This document shows positions 27,415 through 35,831 of a stretch of DNA of 64,000 nucleotides, piece by piece. Numbering within the stretch: position 1 is the first letter of the stretch; every line of letters starts with the position of its first letter. A program made the translations under genes and the position numbers. The stretch covers positions 1 to 64,000 of the forward strand of contig JASCOE010000007.1 in assembly GCA_029959285.1 (NCBI GenBank), given 5' to 3'. This DNA comes from Flavobacteriaceae bacterium PS02337 (GTDB lineage Bacteria; Bacteroidota; Bacteroidia; Flavobacteriales; Flavobacteriaceae). The notes below the pieces were generated by a model that searched no databases, had not been told where the DNA came from, and saw only the letters and a program-made list of their open reading frames with translations.

Positions 27415-28038
27415 TTAAAATCCCTGTTTTTTCGCAAGAAGCGCTTCCAAATCTTTAATCTGCTGTTCGAGATCTGATATCCGATTTTTTTGAAGTTCAA
27501 AAACTTCTTTAATTTCTGGCAAAGTATATCGAGGTGTAATATGTTGCGGACAATTCCAATCGTATGCTTTAATTTTAAAAACCATCATTTGTTCGGGTCT
27601 GAATTTATAATCTTCGGGTTTTAGTTTTTCGAATAATTCGCTGTCCGATTCTATCGCTACAATTTTGGCTTCAGCATACAATTTCAAACGTGCGCGTTGC
27701 GGATACGAAACCATAATAATCGAAACATTTGGATTTTTAGCAATATTTCCCGAAGAAATATATTGTCGGTTTCCGGTAAAATCTACAATACCAATGGTTT
27801 CCTTATCGATCACTTTTATAAAACCCGCTGGTCCGCCTCTGTGTTGTATGTACGGAAATTCATTTTCTCCATAAGAAGCCATGTAAAAACTGTCCTGACT
27901 TTCTATAAAACCTATTTCTGATTCTGTCAATCCATCTGTATAAGACATTTTTTCCATTCGGGAATAGTTGCTTCTGCTTCCTTTTTTTTCCTGAATTTCT
28001 TTTATTGCGTCGCTGAAAGCTAATTCTTGATAATTCAT
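27415..28038 (-). CDS. Pyridoxamine 5'-phosphate oxidase-like flavin protein
   Basis: 207 residues. The split-barrel flavin fold is recognisable: DSFYMASYGENEFPYIQHRGGPAGFIKVIDKETIGIVDFTGNRQYISSGNIAKNPNVSIIMV, then RARLKLYAEAKIV. It ends in a short coiled coil (ISDLEQQIKDLEALLAKK). Such proteins bind FMN, F420 or heme and reduce small molecules, with unknown substrate here. It precedes a TSUP-transporter gene's 3' side and converges on the kinase. Confidence 0.88.
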   Translation of the reverse strand: MNYQELAFSDAIKEIQEKKGSRSNYSRMEKMSYTDGLTESEIGFIESQDSFYMASYGENEFPYIQHRGGPAGFIKVIDKETIGIVDFTGNRQYISSGNIAKNPNVSIIMVSYPQRARLKLYAEAKIVAIESDSELFEKLKPEDYKFRPEQMMVFKIKAYDWNCPQHITPRYTLPEIKEVFELQKNRISDLEQQIKDLEALLAKKQGF

Positions 28039-28100
28039 AATAGCTTATTTAATATTTTAAAGTAGTTTTCATTCAAATTATTAACTACAATTCTACTCGT

Positions 28101-28859
28101 TTACACTAAAAAATAAAGTGTGACAGTTGCTCCAATAACAACTGCATTTTTTTTCAGTTTAATAATATTGACTTTTTCTTTTAAAGCATTTCCAACGAAA
28201 CCTCCCAAAATAGAACCTGCCATCATAACGAGAGCAAAAGGCCAAAAAATCAAACCCGAAAAAATAAAAATCAGTATGGCAATTCCATTATTTGCACCAA
28301 CTAAAATCAAGGCTAATCTTTCTAAAGTTTCCGTGTTTTTTATTCCGTAAAAACGGTACAAAGCGAAAATAATCATTCCCATCCCCGCGCCAAAATATCC
28401 TCCATAAACACCTAATATAAAAAGAGTTATTAATTTAGCATGCGAATAATTGAATTCCTTTTGTACCGTAAAGTTAGCATTAATGTAATTCATAATTCTA
28501 CTGTAGAAAGTAAAAAGAATCCAAGAACACAACAATAAATACGGCGCAATGGTTTCAAATACTTTGTGAGAAAACGAGATAAGCAAAACTGCTCCTGCAA
28601 CACCTCCCAAAGTACAAGCTGTGAACATATAAATGAAATTCCATTTCGAAATTTCTTGCGTTTTCTCTTTTACTTTTGAAGAAGATAAAAATCCAGACCA
28701 AAGAATTATGGTTGTGGTCGCAGTTCCTGTTACGGGCTGAATTCCTCTAAAAATCAAACTTGGAAAAACGATAAACCAGCCTCCGCCAATTGCCACATTA
28801 ACAGCTCCTCCTAAAACAGCCATTACAAACAAAAATAAAAGTTCAGAATACGTATTCAT
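28101..28859 (-). CDS. TauE/SafE-type (TSUP) membrane permease
   Basis: 252 residues, about eight hydrophobic segments. It has the family start FLFVMAVLGGAVNVAIGGGWFIVFPSLIF with Gly-rich re-entrant loop, and the internal repeat LGVYGGYFGAGMGMIIFALYRF. TSUP proteins export or import small anions such as sulfite, sulfoacetate or similar organic acids. It follows a SnoaL-like gene on the same strand by 55 nt and precedes the PNPOx-like gene by 62 nt, so the genes from 30219 down to 27415 may be one unit. Confidence 0.9.
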   Translation of the reverse strand: MNTYSELLFLFVMAVLGGAVNVAIGGGWFIVFPSLIFRGIQPVTGTATTTIILWSGFLSSSKVKEKTQEISKWNFIYMFTACTLGGVAGAVLLISFSHKVFETIAPYLLLCSWILFTFYSRIMNYINANFTVQKEFNYSHAKLITLFILGVYGGYFGAGMGMIIFALYRFYGIKNTETLERLALILVGANNGIAILIFIFSGLIFWPFALVMMAGSILGGFVGNALKEKVNIIKLKKNAVVIGATVTLYFLV

Positions 28860-28914
28860 AACTGCTTAAAATTTTATGACGTCTTTTGTTGACTGATTAG
28901 TATCGTTCTCGAAA

Positions 28915-29328
28915 TTATCTCAATTCCCTATCTTTCTCTTCGATTTCTAAATCGTTTATGCTGGCAAATCTTCTTGCCATTAAACCATTTTCGTCAAATT
29001 CCCAGTTTTCGTTTCCGTAAGCTCTAAACCATTTTCCTTCTTGATTTTGATATTCGTACACAAAACGAACCGCAATTCTATTGTCTGTATGCGCCCAATA
29101 TTCTTTTTTAAGTTTATAGTGGAGCTCTCTTTGCCATTTTCCTGTCAAAAAAGCGACAATTTCATCTCGTCCGTTAATGAATTCTGATCTGTTACGCCAC
29201 TCGCTGTCTACGGTGTACGCTTTAGAAACACGTTCAGGATCTTGACTATTCCAAGCATCTTCTGCTAATTGTATTTTTTCTAACGCCGTTTCGAAAGTAA
29301 ACGGCGGTAATGGATGTTTTTGTTCCAT
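28915..29328 (-). CDS. DUF1348 / SnoaL-like nuclear transport factor 2-fold protein
   Basis: 137 residues. It opens [41 protein letters not shown], the DUF1348 signature, and continues [41 protein letters not shown] and [18 protein letters not shown]. The family is structurally NTF2-like with an unassigned substrate. It starts 24 nt after the hydrolase at 29353, same strand, so both are probably co-expressed. Confidence 0.9.
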   Translation of the reverse strand: MEQKHPLPPFTFETALEKIQLAEDAWNSQDPERVSKAYTVDSEWRNRSEFINGRDEIVAFLTGKWQRELHYKLKKEYWAHTDNRIAVRFVYEYQNQEGKWFRAYGNENWEFDENGLMARRFASINDLEIEEKDRELR

Positions 29329-29352
29329 TTTTCTATTTTAATTTTAAAGTTT

Positions 29353-30219
29353 TTATTTGGAAACTTTTCGATCTAAGAAATCCTCAATCAGTTTACCGAT
29401 TTCGACTCCGTAACTTTCAAGAGCAAAATGTCCTGTTTCAAAAAGGTGAAATTCTAAGTTTTTTAAATCTTTCTTAAATGCTTCTGCACCAACGCCCGGA
29501 AAAATATAATCGTCTTTTCCGTAAACAATCAGTGTTTCTGGCTGGTATTTTCTAAAATATTCTTGAAATTTCGGATACAATACGACATTCGTTTGATAAT
29601 CATAAAACATGGCTAATTGAATCTCATTGTTTTCTGGTCGCTCCAAATGTCTTAAATCAATTTCCCAATTGTCTGGAGAAATCAAACTCTGATCGGGTAC
29701 ATTGTGCGTGTATTGCCATTTTAAACCGTCCGGACTATGAAAACCGGCTAAAGTATTCTCTGCTTCTTTATTGTTTATGTCTTTCCAATATACCTTAAAC
29801 GGATCCCAAAAAGTTTCTAAACCTTCTTCGTAAGCGCATCCATTTTGAATAATTAAACTGTCTATTTTTTCTGGATTGGCAGTAGCGATTCTAAAACCAA
29901 TTGGCGCACCGTAATCCATTAAATACAAACTATATTTTTGAATGTCTAATTCTTTTAATAACGAAGTCATTATTGACGCGATATTTTCAAATGTATATTT
30001 AAATTCAGCAATTGGCGGTTGTTCGCTTCGTCCGTAACCTGGATAATCAGGTGCAATTAGATGATATTTATCTGATAAATCTGTTATCAAATTTCTAAAC
30101 ATGTGAGAAGATGTCGGATAACCGTGTAATAACAATAAAGTTGGATTTTTCTTGTCTCCTGATTCTCTGTAAAAAATTTCAACTCCGTCGATTTTTTTTG
30201 TGTGATACGTTGTTTTCAT
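29353..30219 (-). CDS. Alpha/beta hydrolase of the dehalogenase/epoxide hydrolase type
   Basis: 288 residues, cytoplasmic. Nucleophile Asp102 lies in LMDYGAPIGFR; oxyanion region LLLHGYPTSSHMFRNLI; acid and His near IVYGKDDYIFPG and FETGHFALESYG. It is close in sequence to the proteins at 17631 and 31439 throughout. The promoter region carries the same 21-bp-spaced repeats as 17631, and an AraC gene lies 157 nt upstream on the same strand. It heads a likely operon with the DUF1348, TSUP and PNPOx-like genes. Confidence 0.86.
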   Translation of the reverse strand: MKTTYHTKKIDGVEIFYRESGDKKNPTLLLLHGYPTSSHMFRNLITDLSDKYHLIAPDYPGYGRSEQPPIAEFKYTFENIASIMTSLLKELDIQKYSLYLMDYGAPIGFRIATANPEKIDSLIIQNGCAYEEGLETFWDPFKVYWKDINNKEAENTLAGFHSPDGLKWQYTHNVPDQSLISPDNWEIDLRHLERPENNEIQLAMFYDYQTNVVLYPKFQEYFRKYQPETLIVYGKDDYIFPGVGAEAFKKDLKNLEFHLFETGHFALESYGVEIGKLIEDFLDRKVSK

Positions 30220-30263
30220 AAGTTTAAATTTGGTGATTAGTGTAAAAGGTTAATACTACATTA

Positions 30264-30328
30264 CAAATATGATTCAACTGAAATACAATACGTTAAACAC
30301 CTTTTCCCGATGAGTTAACTATTTTTCC
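30264..30328 (-). promoter_or_regulatory. Hydrolase promoter with two GGAAAA half-sites 21 bp apart (candidate AraC operator)
   Basis: On the minus strand GGAAAA is at 30323-30328 and 30302-30307, 21 bp apart, and CATATTTG (30264-30271) lies 30 nt further. The layout matches 18534-18598 base for base in spacing, and the distance to the start codon is 82 versus 83 nt. The AraC gene at 30376-31206 is the natural candidate regulator. Confidence 0.58.
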
Positions 30329-30375
30329 TTATTCTTTTTTAATGGTTTATTTCTTCAGAAAAATCAACAATAACT

Positions 30376-31206
30376 TTATACAAATCTGCTTTTCTCGCGG
30401 TATTGATTGGGAGATAATCCTTCTTTATTTTTAAAAAATCGGCTGAAAGTTTGAATATCTTCATAACCTAAATCGTAAGCAATTTCTTTTATAGATTTTG
30501 TTGTGTGATAAATCTGCCTTCTGGCGTGCACCATAATTCTTTCGTGAATAATATCCATCGGCGTTCTATCGCATAAAGATGAAAATAGGTTCGATAAAGT
30601 TTTGGGTGATTTATTCAATTTTGAAGCATAAAAAGCCACATCGTGATGTTTTGAAAAGTAGTTTTCGACCAAAAATTTAAATTCACGCAAAATGTCTGAT
30701 TCTCTTTTAACCGACGTAATCGCAACTTCTTTAGTTAATTTTCTGGCGCAAAGTATAATGATTCGTTTTAAAATAGATTGCAGCATTTCATATTGCAGAT
30801 TATCCCTAGACTTCATTTCCATGCAAAAAATATCCCAAGAATATTCAAAAGCATCCAATTCGTTTTCTTCAATTGACAATATCGGCGCATTTGTAACATT
30901 AAAAAATAAGGCACCTTTTAAACTTTTTCCCACTTCGTTATCGATATGATTTATGAAAGGCAGATTGAATTTTATCAACCTAATCGATTCGAAAACAACA
31001 TCTTCAATTGTGTGATGATTCGTCAAAATAATAATATCGTTTTCTAATAATTTATAAGATATTTCGTTGACAGCAATTTTCATTGAAGTTCCTCTATTCC
31101 AAACAAAAGTTATATCTGTTGAGGTTGTATCAAAAGATTTTGTATTGGACGTCTTGGTTATCTCTCTAACTTTTAATAATTCTGAAGTATTGTTTTCATA
31201 AATCAT
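30376..31206 (-). CDS. AraC-family transcriptional regulator
   Basis: 276 residues. An N-terminal cupin-like ligand region (TDITFVWNRGTSMKIAVNEISYKLLENDIIILTNHH) precedes a C-terminal DNA-binding domain: VAFYASKLNKSPKTLSNLFSS (first HTH), KSIKEIAYDLGYEDIQTFSRFFKNKEGLSPNQYR (second HTH and signature). It sits between two paralogous hydrolase genes. The direct repeats at 30302-30328 just downstream, and at 18572-18598, fit a binding site for this type of regulator. The effector is unknown. Confidence 0.93.
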   Translation of the reverse strand: MIYENNTSELLKVREITKTSNTKSFDTTSTDITFVWNRGTSMKIAVNEISYKLLENDIIILTNHHTIEDVVFESIRLIKFNLPFINHIDNEVGKSLKGALFFNVTNAPILSIEENELDAFEYSWDIFCMEMKSRDNLQYEMLQSILKRIIILCARKLTKEVAITSVKRESDILREFKFLVENYFSKHHDVAFYASKLNKSPKTLSNLFSSLCDRTPMDIIHERIMVHARRQIYHTTKSIKEIAYDLGYEDIQTFSRFFKNKEGLSPNQYREKSRFV

Positions 31207-31321
31207 GACAAATCTTTTTAAAGTGCTTTATTTCTGAAATGTTTTATAAGAGAAAGCCAAAACACATACCAAAAGAAAAATCCTTTGATTATCAACAATC
31301 TGAAGAATTTAAAAAAAATTG

Positions 31322-31372
31322 AACTCTCGAAATAAGAGAAACTCCAACAAAGCTGTTGATATATCGAGAGTT
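31322..31372. repeat. Long-arm inverted repeat with an inner hairpin in the hydrolase/AraC spacer
   Basis: Outer arms AACTCTCGA (31322-31330) and TCGAGAGTT (31364-31372) enclose a smaller hairpin CAACA-AAGC-TGTTG. In the minus direction a U-rich tract follows. It lies between the terminator of the 31439 gene and the AraC start at 31206, a 232-base spacer. It may be a second terminator, a leader structure of the AraC message, or a small RNA; the sequence does not decide. Confidence 0.5.
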
Positions 31373-31376
31373 TTAA

Positions 31377-31403
31377 AAAATGCCCTGACTCGGAGGGCAT
31401 TTT
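31377..31403 (-). terminator. Terminator after the exported hydrolase gene
   Basis: Stem AAAATGCCCT / AGGGCATTTT around a 7-nt loop, with a U-tract in the minus direction, 36 nt past the stop at 31439. Confidence 0.85.
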
Positions 31404-31438
31404 CTATTTACTCCGAAATTTTCATCAAAAACAAATCA

Positions 31439-32419
31439 TTATTTTGGCAACGTTGCAAGAAACTTCAAAATATCATTTCCTATTTCCTGAACATGAGTTT
31501 CTAGTGCAAAATGTCCTGTATCATAAAATTTTACGGTTGCATCTGGAATATCTTTTTTATAAGCCTCTGCTCCTGGCGGTAAAAAAAACGGGTCTTTATT
31601 GCCCCAAACAGCTAAAAGTTTTGGCTTATAGGTTCTAAAATATTCATGAAACTTTGGATATAATTTTACATTTGTTTTATAATCTTTAATCAAATCAAGC
31701 TGAATTTCAAGAGATTCCGGACGGTCTAGAAAATGCTGATCTAGCGTATAAGATTCAGGCGCAATTAATGAAGTGTCTGAAACTCCAGTAAAATATTGAA
31801 ATTTTGTGCCTTCAATTGTATAAGTGTCTTTAAGCGCATTTCTATTTTCTGGCGTATCATTTTGCCAATATTTTTGAATTGGATCCCAAATAGAACTTAA
31901 TCCTTCTTCGTAAGCATTTCCGTTTTGCGAAATAATTCCAGTAATCTTTTCTGGATTTGCAACAGCCAAACGAAATCCTACTGGCGCGCCATAATCAAAA
32001 ACATAAACAGCAAATCTTTTTAGTCCGATTTGATCGATAAACGTTTGCATCGTTTTAGCCAAATTGTCAAAAGTGTAAGCGTATTTACTTCTATCTGGAG
32101 CATCGCTGTAACCAAATCCAGGCAAATCTGGCGCGATAACATTATATTTACTGCTTAACATTGGAATAAGGTTACGAAACATATGTGACGATGTTGGATA
32201 ACCGTGTAATAATAAAATTGTTGGCGCATTTTTCTCACCTGCTTCTCTATAAAAAATAGTCTGACCATCGATTTTGACTTGTCGATAGTGAATGTTTGCG
32301 ACAGATATATTTTCTGTGTTTTTTGAATTTGAATTTGATTGTCCCATAATTGTAGTATTTACTAGTAAAACAGACACTATGATAATGACTGCTAATTTTG
32401 TTTGTTTAATTTGATTCAT
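31439..32419 (-). CDS. Exported alpha/beta hydrolase of the dehalogenase/epoxide hydrolase type
   Basis: 326 residues: the same enzyme type as 29353 with a 40-residue N-terminal extension that contains a signal peptide (AVIIIVSVLLVNTTIMGQ). Nucleophile Asp142 is in VFDYGAPVGFR; oxyanion region LLLHGYPTSSHMFRNLI; acid and His near AVWGNKDPFFLPPG and DTGHFALETH. It is thus a periplasmic version of a protein otherwise cytoplasmic in this window. It is divergent from the LysR gene at 32505 (85-nt spacer), which probably regulates it. TACTTTTG (32435-32442, minus strand) is a -7 box match. Confidence 0.87.
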   Translation of the reverse strand: MNQIKQTKLAVIIIVSVLLVNTTIMGQSNSNSKNTENISVANIHYRQVKIDGQTIFYREAGEKNAPTILLLHGYPTSSHMFRNLIPMLSSKYNVIAPDLPGFGYSDAPDRSKYAYTFDNLAKTMQTFIDQIGLKRFAVYVFDYGAPVGFRLAVANPEKITGIISQNGNAYEEGLSSIWDPIQKYWQNDTPENRNALKDTYTIEGTKFQYFTGVSDTSLIAPESYTLDQHFLDRPESLEIQLDLIKDYKTNVKLYPKFHEYFRTYKPKLLAVWGNKDPFFLPPGAEAYKKDIPDATVKFYDTGHFALETHVQEIGNDILKFLATLPK

Positions 32420-32504
32420 TTTCTATTTTTTTATCAAAAGTAAATCCTATATTTGATTATTAAAAACGATTTATAATGATGTTATATATCACAAATTATG
32501 ATTT

Positions 32505-33380
32505 ATGAATACCAATGATTTGAAATTGTTTGAAGCTGTAGCACATCACGGCAGTTTTACCAAAGCCGCAGAAGTCATGTTTACCGTTCAATCTAATGTA
32601 ACCGCACGTATAAAAAATCTGGAAGAAGAATTTGGAGCTGTATTATTTACGCGTTCCAATCGAAAAGTAGAATTGACGCCGGCTGGAGAAACTTTAATGC
32701 TTTATAGTAAGAAACTCAATCATTTAATTGAAGAAGCAAAACGTTCTATTGGTAAAAATGATGAAGTGAGAGGACAAATAAAAATTGGCTCACTAGAAAC
32801 AATGATGACTATAAAAGGACCAGAACTGATTAATTATCTGGCACTCAAATTTCCGTACGTCGATTTAGAATTGAAATCGGACATTCGCACAGGTCTTATA
32901 AACGATGTAATGAATTATAAACTAGATGCAGCCTTTGTTCCCGCACCTTTAGATGTTCCCGAATTAAGTCAAATTAAAATAAAAGATGAGCAAATCGTAA
33001 TTGTTGCGCCTTCGAGTTTTGAAACCTTGGATGATCTTCTGAAAAAAACACCTCAGAAAGCTATCGTATTTGATCAAGGCTGCGTTTTTAGAGCAAGATT
33101 AGATTCATGGCTCGTAAGCGAAGGCATATCGCAATACCATAAAACGGTAATGAACTCGATTGAAGGAGTGGTAAATTTCATCGAATCTGGTATCGGATTT
33201 AGCGTTTTACCTCAAGATATTATTTCTAAGTTTTACAGTAACAGAGATATTAAAACATTCCCGCTTCCGCCAGAATTGGCTTTAATGACGACAATTTTAA
33301 TTTTTAGAAAAGACGTTCCGCCATCTCCAGCGTTAGAAGCTTTTATAAACTTGTGCGAAAACCAAGTAGATCAGTTTTAA
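32505..33380 (+). CDS. LysR-family transcriptional regulator
   Basis: 291 residues. The N-terminal winged HTH (LFEAVAHHGSFTKAAEVMFTVQSNVTARIKNLEEEFGAVLFTR) and linker helix are canonical. A two-lobed effector-binding domain follows (GQIKIGSLETMMTIKGPELINYLALKFPYVDLEL). The usual LysR arrangement, divergent from its target, points to the exported hydrolase gene at 31439. Effector unknown. Confidence 0.94.
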   Translation: MNTNDLKLFEAVAHHGSFTKAAEVMFTVQSNVTARIKNLEEEFGAVLFTRSNRKVELTPAGETLMLYSKKLNHLIEEAKRSIGKNDEVRGQIKIGSLETMMTIKGPELINYLALKFPYVDLELKSDIRTGLINDVMNYKLDAAFVPAPLDVPELSQIKIKDEQIVIVAPSSFETLDDLLKKTPQKAIVFDQGCVFRARLDSWLVSEGISQYHKTVMNSIEGVVNFIESGIGFSVLPQDIISKFYSNRDIKTFPLPPELALMTTILIFRKDVPPSPALEAFINLCENQVDQF

Positions 33381-33471
33381 TATTTCATTATACAAAATCT
33401 AAATGTTATTGTGTAACGAAAGATCTTCATAAGAAAGTAAATTTGAAATACTTTACTAAAAATATATCCTT

Positions 33472-33930
33472 ATGAGAAACTTTCTAATGCTTTCGATATC
33501 CATTTTCTTTTTTTCATGTCAACAAAAAGAAATTAAAAATAAATCTGTTCAAACGACAGAACCTATTCCTGCAAAGGAAATTAAGGAAGAAAACAAGCAA
33601 ATAAACGACACAATCTTTATGAATTTTAAAGATGAAAAAGGTTTATTTATGGCCGAAGGTGCAATAGATTCTATTCATCCTCGAGTATATGTCAAATTTA
33701 AAAATGATGCTGCTGGAGAACTAAATGGAAAAATTATTACCGCAACAAATAATGGAAACATTCGTTTCAACCAAATTATTTTCCCAGACCAAACATCAGA
33801 CGGACCTTTTGGAAAAGATTTAAAAACCGAAATCAAACAAAAAGGCGATTACGTTTTAGTAATTGGACATTCGCAAATGGCTGATAATCCGTATTGGGGA
33901 AAATTTAAAGTTGAAATTGAGAATAAATAA
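33472..33930 (+). CDS. Small lipoprotein of unknown function
   Basis: 152 residues. The SPII signal is MRNFLMLSISIFFFSCQQKE with lipobox Cys16. A Lys/Glu/Thr-rich linker of about 40 residues follows. The folded part carries NDTIFMNFKDEKGLFMAEGAIDSIHPRVYVKFKND and ends in a beta strand pair (GDYVLVIGHSQMADNPYWGKFKVEIE), like a small beta-sandwich. No family recognised. It is independently terminated at 33946-33990. Confidence 0.7.
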   Translation: MRNFLMLSISIFFFSCQQKEIKNKSVQTTEPIPAKEIKEENKQINDTIFMNFKDEKGLFMAEGAIDSIHPRVYVKFKNDAAGELNGKIITATNNGNIRFNQIIFPDQTSDGPFGKDLKTEIKQKGDYVLVIGHSQMADNPYWGKFKVEIENK

Positions 33931-33945
33931 AGATGATAATTTAAA

Positions 33946-33990
33946 ACTAAAAAGCCTGAGAATTTATATTTCAGGCTTTTTAGTTTTTTA
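33946..33990. terminator. Bidirectional terminator
   Basis: Perfect stem ACTAAAAAGCCTGA / TCAGGCTTTTTAGT around an 11-nt loop, followed by T-runs. It serves the lipoprotein gene and the convergent oxidoreductase gene ending at 34018. Confidence 0.9.
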
Positions 33991-34017
33991 TATTAAAGCA
34001 TTTATTTTCTTCTGTTT

Positions 34018-35106
34018 TTACAAAGAACCAGCCTTTACAAAAGTTTGCCAACCACGCATCGTTTCTATAAAACGTTCGCTCAATCCTCCTTGTCGCAAAT
34101 AATCAGCCATTACAGGTAGCTGTGGACTATCATAAAATGGATTTGTTTTTACTTGAAGCGGAAAATCTCGCTGTAAAATAGCGGCACGTGCAATCAATAC
34201 AAAATCGCAACCTTCATCGAGAAGTTCTCCCGCACGTTGCGCACTCATAATTTTTCCCGCCGCACCCAAACGAACTCCTTTTCGCGGCAATTCTGTAAAA
34301 ACACTCAACATGGTTTTTCCTTTAAAAGTTCCTTCACGAACAATTTGCGCAGAATCCCACAACGCTAAATCTAAATAATCGATTAATTCACGATCAAAAA
34401 TATCGGCGGTTACTTCTCGTAATTCTTCCAAAAGCAATCCGTAACGTTCAATTGACAATCGCCAGCCAATTTGGAAATCAGGACCGCAAGCTTTTCGAAT
34501 TCCTTCGATAACTTCAATCGTAAAACGCGCACGGTTTTCTAGACTTCCTCCGTATTTATCTGTTCTGTCGTTCAAATTTGGAGACATGAATTCTGAAAGA
34601 ATCCATCCGAAAGCACCATGAACAGAGATTCCATCAAAACCTGCCAATTGCGCTCTTTTTGCGGCTGAGATAAAACTGTCACGAATTCTTTCGACTTCTT
34701 CGGTTGTAATCGCTTTTATTCCTTCTAAAGTTTTGCTTGAAGCTGGAGCTGGAATTCCTCCTATTGAAGGTTTAGCGCGATGCCCAGCGTGATGCAGCTG
34801 CACGGCAGACAAAGCACCGCCATCTCGAATTGCCGATGCCATTTTAGTCAATCCACCTAAATGATTATCGCTGTGAATGCCTAGTTGTCTTTCAAAAGCG
34901 ATTCCGCCCGCTTCTACCGTAGAAGCGCTCGTTTGAATAAGTCCATAACCACTTTGAGCCAATTGTTCCATCCAATATTGATCAAATTCAGATGCTGTAC
35001 CATCAAATTCGCTTTGCTGACTGGTTAATGGTGCGAGCATAAAACGATTTCTCATTTCTGGCCCATGCAGGAACGTAAGCGGTTTAAATAAATCGGAAAC
35101 TGCCAT
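34018..35106 (-). CDS. Old yellow enzyme-family NADH:flavin oxidoreductase
   Basis: 362 residues. It starts LFKPLTFLHGPEMRNRFMLAPLTSQQSE, the OYE FMN-binding opening, with later VQLHHAGHRAKPS (the catalytic His pair motif H-x-x-H) and GFDGISVHGAFGWILSEFMSPNLNDRTDKYGGSLENRARF, diagnostic of the family. It reduces activated C=C bonds using FMN. It is divergent from the DsrE gene; the shared spacer has a mirror-symmetric operator (35149-35305). A second OYE family member in the window is at 45134. Confidence 0.93.
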   Translation of the reverse strand: MAVSDLFKPLTFLHGPEMRNRFMLAPLTSQQSEFDGTASEFDQYWMEQLAQSGYGLIQTSASTVEAGGIAFERQLGIHSDNHLGGLTKMASAIRDGGALSAVQLHHAGHRAKPSIGGIPAPASSKTLEGIKAITTEEVERIRDSFISAAKRAQLAGFDGISVHGAFGWILSEFMSPNLNDRTDKYGGSLENRARFTIEVIEGIRKACGPDFQIGWRLSIERYGLLLEELREVTADIFDRELIDYLDLALWDSAQIVREGTFKGKTMLSVFTELPRKGVRLGAAGKIMSAQRAGELLDEGCDFVLIARAAILQRDFPLQVKTNPFYDSPQLPVMADYLRQGGLSERFIETMRGWQTFVKAGSL

Positions 35107-35148
35107 ATGTTTATTTTTTTAAAGTTCTACTTATGTGAATATTGAATG

Positions 35149-35305
35149 CAAAGTTGCCGAGATAATCAATGGATGAAAATGGATGATTTTTACTTTATAA
35201 TGGATGTTTTAAACCTAACCTTTTAAAGAATTTATATCCGAAAAAATTCTCCATCATAAAGTAAATTTTCTCCATTCTTTAGCAGGCATTGTCGTTAGAT
35301 CTTTG
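35149..35305. promoter_or_regulatory. Symmetric divergent promoter/operator between OYE and DsrE genes
   Basis: Near-perfect inverted repeats at 35178-35206 and 35249-35277. Each arm carries two TCCAT half-sites exactly 21 bp apart, and an extra copy of the half-site lies at 35169-35173. Outward from each arm, after exactly 22 nt, is a relaxed -7 box: CAACTTTG (minus, 35149-35156) and GATCTTTG (plus, 35298-35305). Both predicted transcripts would start about 20-40 nt before their genes. This looks like coordinate control of both genes by one AraC-type activator, perhaps the one at 36306. Confidence 0.62.
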
Positions 35306-35329
35306 CCCTGTTAATAAAATTTATTCAAA

Positions 35330-35695
35330 ATGAAAAAAACAGCAATTATTATTCTTTCTGATCCAAAATCAGGTTCAGATGAAGCTTTAGGACGTGTATT
35401 CAATGCTTTAGCATCTGCATATGAATTCAAACACGAAGGTGAAGATGTAAAAATTATTTTTCAAGGTACAGGTATAAGATGGCCTCAAGAACTTGAAAAA
35501 CCTGAAAATCCAGTTCATGGACTTTACAACGAAGTAAAAGATCACGTTCACGGTCTTTCTAAAGGTTGTGTGGCGGTATTTGGAACTGAAATATCTGGTT
35601 ACGATTTATTAAATGACAATGAAGTACCAGGAACTCCAGGTTTACCAAGTTTTGTTAACCTTAGAAAAGAAGGTTATGAAATTTTGATTTTCTAA
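35330..35695 (+). CDS. DsrE-family protein
   Basis: 121 residues. The Rossmann-like opening KKTAIIILSDPKSGSDEALGRVFNALASAYEFKHEGEDVKIIFQGTG is typical of DsrE/YchN-like proteins. The conserved cysteine used for sulfur relay in DsrE is not obvious; a Cys occurs in LSKGCVAVFG. The role is therefore unclear; many such proteins are uncharacterised. It is divergent from the OYE gene with a shared symmetric operator. Confidence 0.82.
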   Translation: MKKTAIIILSDPKSGSDEALGRVFNALASAYEFKHEGEDVKIIFQGTGIRWPQELEKPENPVHGLYNEVKDHVHGLSKGCVAVFGTEISGYDLLNDNEVPGTPGLPSFVNLRKEGYEILIF

Positions 35696-35705
35696 AATAT
35701 TTAAT

Positions 35706-35735
35706 AAACTGCTCTCTGATTAGAGGGCAGTTTTC
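35706..35735 (+). terminator. Terminator after the DsrE gene
   Basis: Stem AACTGCTCTCT / AGAGGGCAGTT (with one G-U pair) followed by T. It separates the DsrE gene from the deaminase gene. Confidence 0.75.
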
Positions 35736-35831
35736 ACATTTCACATTTCACAAATAAATAAAATGGTTGTTTTTTAAGTAATTTAGCGTAAGCCAAAATA
35801 CATTTCTAAATCAAAAATTAAGTTATAAATT

